A stretch of 37,039 nt of DNA, taken from positions 1 to 37,039 of the forward strand of contig JAIFMR010000234.1 in the NCBI GenBank assembly GCA_020048255.1, given 5' to 3'. Positions 1 through 9,383 of the stretch are shown piece by piece. Positions within the stretch are counted from its first letter, which is position 1. Every line of letters begins with the position of its first letter. The position numbers were made by a program, and so were the translations under genes. The stretch comes from Rhodoferax sp. (GTDB lineage Bacteria; Pseudomonadota; Gammaproteobacteria; Burkholderiales; Burkholderiaceae_C). Under the pieces are notes generated by a model that saw only the letters and a list, made by a program, of their open reading frames with translations, was not told where the DNA came from and made no database searches.

Positions 1-509
1 GGCTCATCAGCCAGCAGCACGGCGGGCTGAACCACGAAAGCCCGCGCCAGCGCCACCCGCTGCTGCTCACCACCCGACAGCACTTTGGGGTAATGTCCCA
101 GGCGTTGCGACAGGCCGACGCGTGCCAGCATGTCGGTCGCCGCCTTGCGTGCATCGCGTCGGTTGGCTAACTCCAGCGGTAACATAACGTTTTCAAGAGC
201 CGTCAAGTTGCCCAGCAATTGGAAGCTTTGAAACACAAATCCAATTTTTTGAGCCCGCAGTTCCGCCCTTGCATCCTCTGTGATGGCAAACAAATCTTGT
301 CCGGCCAGGCGAACGGTCCCGCGGCTGGGTGTATCCAAACCAGCGATGATCGACAGCAAGGTGCTTTTGCCTGAGCCCGAGGCACCGACAATAGCCACTG
401 TTTCTCTCTGATTCAAACGAAAATCGATATCCCGCAAGATGTCGAGCTCACCGGTGGAGTCGACGACAGACTTGAAAACGTGCTCGACCGAAATAATGCA
501 ATCTGACAG
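1..509 (-). CDS. ABC transporter ATP-binding protein (LolD/YbbA-like), 3' end outside window
   Basis: This is the nucleotide-binding subunit of an ABC transporter of the MacB/LolD/YbbA type. Read on the minus strand it shows a Walker A (VGASGSGKST), the Q-loop region (GFVFQSF), the ABC signature (LSGGEQQRVALARA) and the beginning of Walker B (AVLLADE) at the window edge. The end of the protein lies outside the window. It is divergent from tesA; I recall the same pairing of a YbbA-like ATPase with tesA in other proteobacteria. The start is odd: no ATG, GTG or TTG lies in frame between the conserved N-terminus (SDCIISVEHVFKS) and tesA. The best candidate is CTG at 507-509, exactly where family members carry ATG, and it has no Shine-Dalgarno. 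See the finding on a possible deletion here. The family is certain; the transported substrate and the start are not. Confidence 0.9.
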   Translation of the reverse strand, partial: MSDCIISVEHVFKSVVDSTGELDILRDIDFRLNQRETVAIVGASGSGKSTLLSIIAGLDTPSRGTVRLAGQDLFAITEDARAELRAQKIGFVFQSFQLLGNLTALENVMLPLELANRRDARKAATDMLARVGLSQRLGHYPKVLSGGEQQRVALARAFVVQPAVLLADE

Positions 510-536
510 CTGGCCGTCGCAGGGATTAACAGCTCT

Positions 537-1133
537 GTGCTGGCAGCCCAGGCACCTGTTGCCAAAAAGCCGGGCATTCCAACGATTTTGGTGGTGGGCG
601 ACTCACTGAGTGCCGAGTATGGCCTCAAGCGTGGCACCGGCTGGGTTGCCCTGCTGGAGAAGAAGCTTGCTGTAGAAAAGGTCGAGGCCAAGGTGGTGAA
701 CGCCAGCATCAGCGGCGACACCACTTCAGGTGGGCGGGCACGCTTGGGCGGTTTGCTCAAGCAACATCGACCCCACTTGGTAGTGATCGAGTTGGGTGCC
801 AACGATGCGCTGCGCGGCTTGCCACTGGCCATGACCCAGGACAATTTGACCGTGATGACACAGGATGCCCAAAAGGTGGGTGCCCGGGTCTTGTTGCTGG
901 GTATGCAAATGCCACCCAATTACGGGCGCGAGTATGGCCAGCAATTGACCGACATGTATGCCCAGGTGGCCAAAGCCAACAGGGCGTCGCTGGTGCCCTT
1001 TTTTCTCAAAGGGGTAGCTGATGTTCCCGACAGTTTGAAATGGTTTCAGGCGGACCGGATCCATCCCCTGGAGGCGGCGCATCCGGTGATATTGGCCAAC
1101 ATCTGGCCCGAGCTCAAGAAAGGATTGCGATGA
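537..1133 (+). CDS. tesA: SGNH-family esterase / lysophospholipase TesA
   Basis: A GDSL/SGNH hydrolase of the TesA (acyl-CoA thioesterase I / lysophospholipase L1 / arylesterase) family, which hydrolyses ester and thioester bonds and normally acts in the periplasm. Block I is GDSLS with nucleophile Ser23, block II has Gly60 (ISGDTTSGG), block III is GAND (87-90) and block V is DRIHP with Asp173 and His176, so the catalytic set is complete. From GTG 537 it has 198 residues but only the tail of a signal peptide. The frame stays open back to 507 and reads LAVAGINSSVLAAQA, which resembles the hydrophobic and cleavage regions of a signal peptide, but TGA at 504-506 cuts it off before any basic n-region or start codon. 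Its stop overlaps the selU start (ATGA), so the two are translationally coupled. The function is sure; the N-terminus probably is damaged. Confidence 0.88.
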   Translation: MLAAQAPVAKKPGIPTILVVGDSLSAEYGLKRGTGWVALLEKKLAVEKVEAKVVNASISGDTTSGGRARLGGLLKQHRPHLVVIELGANDALRGLPLAMTQDNLTVMTQDAQKVGARVLLLGMQMPPNYGREYGQQLTDMYAQVAKANRASLVPFFLKGVADVPDSLKWFQADRIHPLEAAHPVILANIWPELKKGLR

Positions 1134-2206
1134 GCCTGACCCCGATACCAGCTGCCGACGTCATCCATCGACTCAGCGAATTTGATGCCATCATTGACGC
1201 TCGCAGCGAAGACGAATTTGCAGAGGATCACCTGCCGGCTGCCGTGAACTGGCCGACCCTGAACGACGAACAACGCCGCGACGTGGGCACGCAGTACAAA
1301 CAGGTCAATCCGTTTGAAGCCCGTAAACGCGGCGCCGTCATGGCCGCACGCAATATTGCTGCGCACATTGAGCGCGAATTGATGGACAAACCGAAAGACT
1401 GGAAGCCATTGATCTATTGCTGGCGCGGCGGGCAGCGCAGCGGGTCCTTGTCACTGGTCTTGGGCCAAATCGGCTTCCGCGTGACCTTGATCGAAGGCGG
1501 CTATAAGGCATTCCGGGCGGCTCTTGTGCAAGATATTGACCGGCTGGTGCCGCCATTGCGTTTTCAAGTGGTTTGCGGCCCCACAGGTTCCGGCAAAACC
1601 CGCTTGTTGCAGGCGTTGGCCCGTCAAGGCGCGCAGGTGTTGGATCTGGAGGATCTGGCCAACCACCGCAGTTCCGTGCTCGGCGGCATTCCAGGCCTGC
1701 CACAACCCAGTCAAAAACACTTTGACACACGGGTCTGGGATACCCTGCGTCGATTTGACCCGGCGCGGCCCGTTTATGTGGAGAGTGAAAGCAAGAAAGT
1801 GGGTAACGTCGCGATCCCCACCCGTTTGGTCGAACTCATGCGTCAAAGCCCCTGTCTGAATTTGCAACTGCCGGACACCGAACGGGTGGCGCTGTTGATG
1901 GAAGACTATGACTATCTGGTGCGCGATGTGGACTATTTTTGTGGACGTCTGGCAGTGCTGACCGCGCTCAAAGGACGTGCCGTGATTGAAGGCTGGCAAA
2001 CACAGGCGCGAGCTGGCGAATTGGCGCAAGTGGTGCAAGACTTGCTCACCCATCACTACGACCCGTCTTACCTGCAGTCCATGCAACGCAACTTTGTGCA
2101 GTTCAAAGACGCAAAAATAATAGCGCCCAAGGACCGCTCCATGGGCGCTATGACCGAGTTGGCTTGTCAGGTTCTGGGCATTCTGTCAGGCAACGCGAGC
2201 ACCTGA
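1130..2206 (+). CDS. selU: tRNA 2-selenouridine synthase SelU (MnmH)
   Basis: SelU converts 2-thiouridine at the wobble position of certain tRNAs (Lys, Glu, Gln) to 2-selenouridine, through a geranylated intermediate and with selenophosphate as donor. The 358-residue product has an N-terminal rhodanese domain with the family hallmark CWRGGQRS, catalytic Cys97, followed by a P-loop ATPase-like domain (GPTGSGKT from residue 150). Length matches the roughly 360-residue family norm. ATG 1130 is chosen because it overlaps the tesA stop as ATGA; reading further upstream would run into tesA. No selD (selenophosphate synthase) is in the window, so the selenium supply must be encoded elsewhere. The last 35 codons contain a perfect 9-bp inverted repeat (2120-2151), and the C-terminus may have been altered by it. 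Confidence 0.95.
   Translation: MSLTPIPAADVIHRLSEFDAIIDARSEDEFAEDHLPAAVNWPTLNDEQRRDVGTQYKQVNPFEARKRGAVMAARNIAAHIERELMDKPKDWKPLIYCWRGGQRSGSLSLVLGQIGFRVTLIEGGYKAFRAALVQDIDRLVPPLRFQVVCGPTGSGKTRLLQALARQGAQVLDLEDLANHRSSVLGGIPGLPQPSQKHFDTRVWDTLRRFDPARPVYVESESKKVGNVAIPTRLVELMRQSPCLNLQLPDTERVALLMEDYDYLVRDVDYFCGRLAVLTALKGRAVIEGWQTQARAGELAQVVQDLLTHHYDPSYLQSMQRNFVQFKDAKIIAPKDRSMGAMTELACQVLGILSGNAST
2120..2151. repeat. 9-bp inverted repeat inside the 3' end of selU
   Basis: ATAGCGCCC (2120-2128) and GGGCGCTAT (2143-2151) are exact reverse complements separated by 14 nt. The A-rich lead-in (AAAAATA) and ATAGC arm resemble the repeat-like copies at 4191 and 26227. It is in frame in selU and encodes part of its last 35 residues. 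Confidence 0.6.
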
Positions 2207-2222
2207 ACCCACACCTGCGTGT

Positions 2223-2402
2223 TCAAACGGGCGGGTTACTGCCCTCTACCGGCGCATCGGCTTCGTTGTCGTTGTCAGGTGAATCAGAAGCAGCACCCTC
2301 ACCCACCTTGCGCTGGGCTTTTTCTTTCAGCTTTTCTTCTTTCTTCTTCTTTTTTGCCAGTTCTTTCTGACGTTTTTCGTAGCCGTAATTAGGTGTTGCC
2401 AA
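2223..2402 (-). CDS. Small Lys-rich conserved hypothetical protein
   Basis: An unannotated-looking 59-residue gene with a TTG start at 2402 (an in-frame TGA lies just upstream, so the start cannot be much earlier). The protein begins (M)ATPNYGYEKRQKELAKK, continues with an almost pure Lys/Glu stretch to about residue 32, and ends in an acidic, Gly/Ser/Asp-rich tail. The start resembles short proteins of Burkholderiales that begin with an xNYxxEKRQKEL-type motif and that I recall as conserved but uncharacterised. The opposite strand gives only poly-Ser/Phe sequence. It is convergent with selU, 16 nt apart. No membrane segment or signal peptide is visible. The basic helix could bind nucleic acid or ribosomes, but that is a guess. 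Function unknown. Confidence 0.7.
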   Translation of the reverse strand: MATPNYGYEKRQKELAKKKKKEEKLKEKAQRKVGEGAASDSPDNDNEADAPVEGSNPPV

Positions 2403-2442
2403 TGTGATCTTTCAAGTTAAGGTGTGCATTTTACCCGGTGGC

Positions 2443-3648
2443 TCAGCGCAGAACACGCAGCGCCTGATCCAGATCTGCCCGCAAATCATCGACGTCTTCG
2501 AGCCCGATCGAAAAACGCACCAGAGTGCCTGGTCTCAGATGCGCCGGCCAGTGGCTGCGCATGGTGCTCAATGCGTAGGGCATCACCAAGCTCACCGGGC
2601 CGCCCCAGCTGTAGCCAATTTTGAACAACACCAGCGCATCGCAAAACGCATCAACTTGCGCTTGGCTGTATTCAGGTTGAAAAATCACACTGAACAAACC
2701 CGCTGCTCCGCCGGGCCCCATTTTGCACAGTTGTTGCCAATGAAGATGACCTGGAGAATCTGGCAAAGCCGGGTGCAGGACCTGGGCAAATTCAGAGCGG
2801 TTCAGGCTCCAGTGTGCCAATGCCCGCGTGGTTTCGTCATGGGCCTTGTAGCGCAACACCAGGCTGGGCAGGCTGCGCAGGACCGCTTCGGCATCGTTGG
2901 CCGCCACGCCCAGCCCCAAGCGCATGTGGCACAGCTTGATCTTCATGTGCAGGCGCTCATCGGTGGTGATGATGCTTCCCATGAGCACATCGCCGCCGCC
3001 ACTGGGGTACTTGGTCAGGGCGTGGGTCGAGATGTCAACAGACACAGCCGGTTGGAGGCCAGGCTGTAGGTCAAATGGCTGAAACGCCAAGCCCGCCCCC
3101 CAGGTGTTGTCCAGCGCGCAAAGCACACCTGCTGCCTTGCAAATATGCACTTGCGCCACCAGGTCTGGAAACTCCAGAGTCACCGAGCCCGCGGCCTCCA
3201 GCCACACCAGACGGGTTTGTGGCCCGATTTTGTCAGCCAAGTCCTGCGGCTGCATGCTGTCATAAAACCGGTGGGTGATGCCCCAGCGCGCCAATTCACC
3301 CTCAGCCAGCGCCTTGTTGGGGCCGTAGGCGTTATCCGGAATCAGTACCTCGTCGCCGGACTTCAGCAGGGCCAGCGCCACCGTGGCAATAGCCGCCAGG
3401 CCACTGGGCACCAGCAGGCATTGGTGACCGCCTTCCAGGGTGCACAGGCGTTCCTCCAGCGTGTAGGTGGTGGGCGTGCCGTGCAGGCCATAGGTGTAGG
3501 CAGTTTTATCCTTCCACTCAAAATGGCGCATGGCTGCCACATTGGGGAAATACACGGTAGACGCCTTGAAAACCCCGGGCTGGGGTGCCGCAAAACCTTC
3601 AGGCGGCGTGTAGGGATGGTGAATCAGTGAGGTACTGGAAACAGGCAT
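2443..3648 (-). CDS. metC: Cystathionine beta-lyase (PLP-dependent, Cys/Met metabolism family)
   Basis: A fold-type I PLP enzyme of the Cys/Met metabolism family, most like cystathionine beta-lyase, which splits cystathionine into homocysteine, pyruvate and ammonia in methionine synthesis. The 401-residue product has the substrate-region Tyr and Gly residues (TYGLHGTPT, 52-60), Asp180 for the PLP ring nitrogen (ALDNTWG) and the Schiff-base lysine Lys213 in STHALTKYPSGGGD. Most family members have TKYxxGHSD; the GGGD here is a subgroup feature or variant. ATG 3648 is preferred: GGAG lies about 12 nt upstream and the gene then begins 5 nt after the preceding stop. GTG 3666 would overlap the upstream gene and has no Shine-Dalgarno. 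Cystathionine gamma-synthase or gamma-lyase activity cannot be excluded from sequence alone. Confidence 0.88.
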   Translation of the reverse strand: MPVSSTSLIHHPYTPPEGFAAPQPGVFKASTVYFPNVAAMRHFEWKDKTAYTYGLHGTPTTYTLEERLCTLEGGHQCLLVPSGLAAIATVALALLKSGDEVLIPDNAYGPNKALAEGELARWGITHRFYDSMQPQDLADKIGPQTRLVWLEAAGSVTLEFPDLVAQVHICKAAGVLCALDNTWGAGLAFQPFDLQPGLQPAVSVDISTHALTKYPSGGGDVLMGSIITTDERLHMKIKLCHMRLGLGVAANDAEAVLRSLPSLVLRYKAHDETTRALAHWSLNRSEFAQVLHPALPDSPGHLHWQQLCKMGPGGAAGLFSVIFQPEYSQAQVDAFCDALVLFKIGYSWGGPVSLVMPYALSTMRSHWPAHLRPGTLVRFSIGLEDVDDLRADLDQALRVLR

Positions 3649-3653
3649 GCGGG

Positions 3654-4178
3654 TCAAACGCTCCACTTTTGAATCAGTTGCTCGGGTTTCATGCTGTCGT
3701 AGCCTTCAAATGGCTGGTGAATCCACGGGTTGGTAGGCAAGAAATCGACACAGTAGTCCGGCGTGAACGTGGACAAGGCTTTGGTCCAGATCACCGCACT
3801 GCGCAGCTCGGTGATAGGTTTGTAGTTGTTCTTCAGCTGCTCAATCACGGCATTGAGCGTGTGGCCGGAGTCGGCCAAGTCATCCACCAGCAGCACCTTG
3901 CCAGCAATCTGACCTTTGGGCGTGGTGATGTAGTGGGCAATATCGAGCTGGCCTTGCACTGTGCCCGCCTCAGAGCGATAGGAGCTGGTGGACATGATGG
4001 CCAGCGGCTTGTCAAACACCCTCGACAAAATGTCCCCTGGACGCATGCCACCGCGTGCCAAACACAAAATGGTGTCGAACTGCCAGCCTGACTGGTGCAC
4101 CTTGATGGCGAGCTTTTCGATCAGGTTATGGTACTCGTCGTAGCTCACATACAGGTGTTTACCGTCTTCTGTCAACAT
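3654..4178 (-). CDS. Purine-type phosphoribosyltransferase (xanthine/hypoxanthine-guanine PRTase-like)
   Basis: A type I phosphoribosyltransferase of 174 residues. The PRPP-binding motif VLLVDDLADSGHT (95-107) is intact, with upstream LARGGMRPG (40-48) typical of bacterial xanthine-guanine PRTases. These enzymes join a free purine base to PRPP and so salvage it as a nucleotide. ATG 4178 is chosen because a clear AGGAGC lies 6-7 nt upstream; the longer frame from 4214 runs into the spacer and a repeat-like element. It follows purA on the same strand and is followed closely by metC. Its place next to purA supports a purine role, but the base specificity cannot be read from sequence. Family certain, substrate inferred. 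Confidence 0.88.
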   Translation of the reverse strand: MLTEDGKHLYVSYDEYHNLIEKLAIKVHQSGWQFDTILCLARGGMRPGDILSRVFDKPLAIMSTSSYRSEAGTVQGQLDIAHYITTPKGQIAGKVLLVDDLADSGHTLNAVIEQLKNNYKPITELRSAVIWTKALSTFTPDYCVDFLPTNPWIHQPFEGYDSMKPEQLIQKWSV

Positions 4179-4190
4179 GAAGTGCTCCTG

Positions 4191-4243
4191 AAAAAATAGC
4201 TTATTACGCAACAAAGATGTGGGCTAGAGGCCAATTTCATTTA
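4191..4243. repeat. Diverged copy of a dispersed repeat element
   Basis: The stretch starts AAAAAATAGC and ends GGGCTAGAGGCCAATTTC, with a degenerate middle. It resembles from memory an intergenic element scattered in Comamonadaceae genomes, whose ends read AATAGCTGCTAGCGC and GCGCTAGAGGCCAATTT around a palindromic core. Here the core palindrome has decayed. It sits between purA and the phosphoribosyltransferase gene, directly upstream of the latter's Shine-Dalgarno. Confidence 0.45.
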
Positions 4244-4254
4244 CAAGGATGGCC

Positions 4255-4275
4255 GGGCAGCAGCTTGAGCTGCCC
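4255..4275 (-). terminator. Hairpin just after purA
   Basis: GGGCAGC (4255-4261) and GCTGCCC (4269-4275) form a perfect 7-bp stem with a 7-nt loop, starting about 6 nt past the purA stop on the minus strand. There is no T-run after it, so it may be an mRNA 3'-end stabiliser or a weak terminator rather than a full intrinsic one. Confidence 0.45.
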
Positions 4276-4280
4276 AGCCT

Positions 4281-6766
<2,486 letters not shown>

Positions 6767-6823
6767 GTGGTGGAGGTGGGCTGTTAAAACCCAGATTTTA
6801 CCGGGCGAATGTCGCTGATTTTG

Positions 6824-7024
6824 TTAAATCAACCACCAAATCGACACAACACCTAGCAGCAAACTGCACAAGCCGAAAAATCGCAGCTGGCCATCGTCCA
6901 GGCGCAAAATTTGCTGAATGGTTTGACGCCAGGTGGCTGGCGACACAAAGGGCATGAAGCCCTCAATGATCAGCACCAGAGCGATGGCGAGCCAGAAGGT
7001 GGTGCCATCCAAGCCACCGTCCAT
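6824..7024 (-). CDS. DUF2065 small inner-membrane protein
   Basis: A 66-residue protein with two predicted membrane helices (about 10-28, WLAIALVLIIEGFMPFV, and about 47-65, RFFGLCSLLLGVVSIWWLI) joined by a short loop rich in Gln/Arg/Leu. It matches the YjeT/DUF2065 family, found next to hflC and hisZ or purA in many proteobacteria. Its function is unknown; the persistent link with hflK-hflC suggests a role near the FtsH-HflKC membrane protease complex, which is inference from neighbourhood only. It starts just after hflC (stop at 7027). Confidence 0.88.
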   Translation of the reverse strand: MDGGLDGTTFWLAIALVLIIEGFMPFVSPATWRQTIQQILRLDDGQLRFFGLCSLLLGVVSIWWLI

Positions 7025-7026
7025 GG

Positions 7027-7926
7027 CTATTTTTTACCCGCAACCGCAGGGCCGTTGCCGCGCATGGTCTTGAAAAAATCAGAACTGCTCGGGTCCAGCA
7101 CCATCACGTCACTCTTTTTGGAGAAGCTCGCCTTGTAGGCGTCCAGGCTGCGGTAAAACTGTGCAAACTGCGGGTCACGGCCAAAGGATTCGGAGTAAAT
7201 GCGCGCGGCTTCGGCGTCGCCCTCACCCTTGATCTTCTGGGCGTCACGGTAGGCATTGGCCACCGTGACCTCGCGCTGACGATCCGCATCTGCACGGATT
7301 TTTTCACCTTCGGCACCACCGGTCGAGCGTAACTCGTTGGCGACACGTTTACGTTCCGCTTCCATTCGACGGTAAACCGACTCGGTGATGGCGTCGACAT
7401 AGTCCACACGGGTGATGCGCACGTCCACCACATCAATGCCCCAAGGCTTGGCACCTCGCACCTGGCTCAGGACCTCGCCCTTCACATCGTCCATCAAAGC
7501 TTCACGCTTGGCTGACAACAACTCCTTGACCGTGCGTTTGTTGATTTCTTCCTGAAAGGCGTTGCGCACCACGCGGTTCAGTTGGCTGGCACCTGCGGCC
7601 TCGGTGGTACCGACGTTGCGGATGTATTGGGTTGGCTCAGAAATTCGCCAGCGAACATACCAGTCAATCACCACACGCTGCTTTTCAGCTGTTAACACGG
7701 GTTCGTTGTCGGTGCTGTCCAGCGTCAACAAACGCTTGTCAATGTAAGAAACGTTTTGAAACGGCGGCGGCAACTTGAAGTTCAGGCCCGGCTCGGTGAT
7801 CACGTCCTTGATCTGGCCCAAGGCAAAAACCACACCGAACTGCCGCTGGTCCACGACAAACAAGGTGGAACTGGCAATCGCCAAAACAAACAAAATACTT
7901 GAAAAAATAAAACCTAAGCGATTCAT
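7027..7926 (-). CDS. hflC: HflC, modulator of the FtsH protease
   Basis: HflC is an SPFH/prohibitin-type membrane protein. With HflK it forms a large periplasm-facing cage around FtsH and restrains its degradation of membrane proteins. The 299-residue product has one N-terminal anchor (about 5-25, GFIFSSILFVLAIASSTLFV), the SPFH domain (VDQRQFGVVFALGQ onward) and a charged helical region (RRMEAERKRVANELR, ADADRQREVTVA) typical of stomatin-like coiled coils. The start at ATG 7926 has AGGAG 5 nt upstream, and that Shine-Dalgarno overlaps the hflK stop (7935-7937), so translation is probably coupled. Confidence 0.96.
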   Translation of the reverse strand: MNRLGFIFSSILFVLAIASSTLFVVDQRQFGVVFALGQIKDVITEPGLNFKLPPPFQNVSYIDKRLLTLDSTDNEPVLTAEKQRVVIDWYVRWRISEPTQYIRNVGTTEAAGASQLNRVVRNAFQEEINKRTVKELLSAKREALMDDVKGEVLSQVRGAKPWGIDVVDVRITRVDYVDAITESVYRRMEAERKRVANELRSTGGAEGEKIRADADRQREVTVANAYRDAQKIKGEGDAEAARIYSESFGRDPQFAQFYRSLDAYKASFSKKSDVMVLDPSSSDFFKTMRGNGPAVAGKK

Positions 7927-7934
7927 GGGAGCTC

Positions 7935-9344
7935 CTAGCGAGTTTCGCGCGTGCGTGCGCGCGCAGCGTCACGGGCACGGGCGTCTACGGGCACGGTCGG
8001 GTCAAGGGCCGGACTGGTGGGGTTGGCAGCGATCGGAGCAGGTGCAGCCGACACGTCTTGGGAGACTTGACCAGTCATCTGGACCAGCTTGTCCAAGGGC
8101 AAATAGAGCAAGTTTGACCCCTGCTTGGAGTCCACCATGACTTTGGTCACGCTGCTGTAAATTTGTTGCATGGTGTCGATGTACATGCGGTCGCGGGTCA
8201 CTTGGGGCGCCTTTTGATACTCCACCAACACGGACTTGAAGCGTTGAGAATCACCTTGGGCCTGAGCCACGATCCGCGCCTTGTAAGCGTCAGCCTCTTC
8301 CTTCAGGCGCGATGCGGCACCGACTGCGCGCGGTATCACGTCATTGGCATAGGCTTGCGCTTCGTTCTTGGCTCGCTCACGCTCTTGCCCGGCTTTGAGC
8401 ACATCGTCAAACGCCGCCTGCACTTGCTCGGGCGGACGCACGCCGCCTTGCTGCAAATTGATGCCCACCACTTCGATGCCCACTTTGTAGCGGTCGAGTA
8501 TCTTCTGCATCAGTTGCCGCACCCTGGGTGCAATCTGGTCGCGTTCATCAGACAGGGCGCTGTCCATACGCATCTTTCCGACCACTTCACGCACCGCCGT
8601 TTCGGCAGCCTGCACCACCGCATCGGCGGGGTTTTTGCTCTCAAACAGAAATGCCCGAGCGTCATTGAGCCGGTATTGCACGGCAAACTTGATTTCGACG
8701 ATATTCTCGTCTTCCGTCAGCATGGCGGACTCGCGCAAACCCGTTGCCTTGATGATGGTGTCACGGCCCACATCGACCGACCGGATCTGGGTCACAAACA
8801 CCAATTCGTGACGTTGCACCGGGTAGGGCAAACGCCAGTTGAAACCTGCACCTGCCGTCGAGTGGTATTTGCCAAATTGAGTAATGACGGCTTGCTGACC
8901 CTCCTGCACGATAAAAAAGCCGGTCCCCAGCCAGATCAGCACGGCCACACCGGCAATCAGGCCCGCGCCAATACCGGCGCTCTTCATGTCAGGTTGAAAA
9001 CCACCTGGACCGCCAAAACCGCCTCCGCCTGATCCGCCCCCAGACGGCGCGCCGCGACCCGGCTGTTTCGAATTACCAAAAAGACCCCCGAGCTTGCGGT
9101 TGAAGTCACGCCACAGTTCATCCAAATCGGGCGGGCCTTGATTGGGACCTTGCCGCGGCTTGCGCTCTTCGGTGTTGCGGGGTGGTGCCTCGGGTGGGTT
9201 AGCTTGGGGACGATCGGCATCGCCACTGGCGGTGTCAGCAGGTTTGTCATCGCCACGACCCCACCTGGGGTCATTGAGATTGAACATTCCTCTGATGCGT
9301 TGCGGCACGAGTGCCAGGCTAAAAGCGGGTAATTGAAGTTTCAT
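7935..9344 (-). CDS. hflK: HflK, modulator of the FtsH protease
   Basis: HflK is the larger partner of HflC in the membrane cage regulating FtsH. It begins with a Gly/Pro/Arg-rich cytoplasmic part (FNLNDPRWGRGDD, then PDLDELWRDFNRKLGGLFG and a poly-Gly linker), a membrane helix (about 125-145, GIGAGLIAGVAVLIWLGTGFF), an SPFH domain and a long Ala/Glu/Arg coiled-coil. The C-terminus is a Pro/Ala-rich tail ending in alternating Arg and Ala. Two starts are possible. ATG 9287 gives the common MFNLNDPRWGR start, but its AGAGGA abuts the ATG, which is too close. ATG 9344 adds 19 residues and has a weaker AGAG at better distance. I give the longer form. It follows hflX by 39 nt. Confidence 0.94.
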   Translation of the reverse strand: MKLQLPAFSLALVPQRIRGMFNLNDPRWGRGDDKPADTASGDADRPQANPPEAPPRNTEERKPRQGPNQGPPDLDELWRDFNRKLGGLFGNSKQPGRGAPSGGGSGGGGFGGPGGFQPDMKSAGIGAGLIAGVAVLIWLGTGFFIVQEGQQAVITQFGKYHSTAGAGFNWRLPYPVQRHELVFVTQIRSVDVGRDTIIKATGLRESAMLTEDENIVEIKFAVQYRLNDARAFLFESKNPADAVVQAAETAVREVVGKMRMDSALSDERDQIAPRVRQLMQKILDRYKVGIEVVGINLQQGGVRPPEQVQAAFDDVLKAGQERERAKNEAQAYANDVIPRAVGAASRLKEEADAYKARIVAQAQGDSQRFKSVLVEYQKAPQVTRDRMYIDTMQQIYSSVTKVMVDSKQGSNLLYLPLDKLVQMTGQVSQDVSAAPAPIAANPTSPALDPTVPVDARARDAARARTRETR

Positions 9345-9383
9345 CGGATCAACTCTTGTCTAATGGAGGGCGATTGTGCCGAA

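Noticed and set aside
413-919. 168-codon minus frame across the tesA/ATPase border
   Set aside because: tesA motifs lie on the plus strand, and the ATPase motifs use another minus-strand frame.
2331-2360. Pyrimidine (TTC) repeat
   Set aside because: It is the complement of Lys/Glu codons in the small Lys-rich gene, not a separate microsatellite.
2404-3069. 221-codon open frame opposite metC
   Set aside because: Shadow of the PLP lyase, whose catalytic motifs are clear on the other strand.
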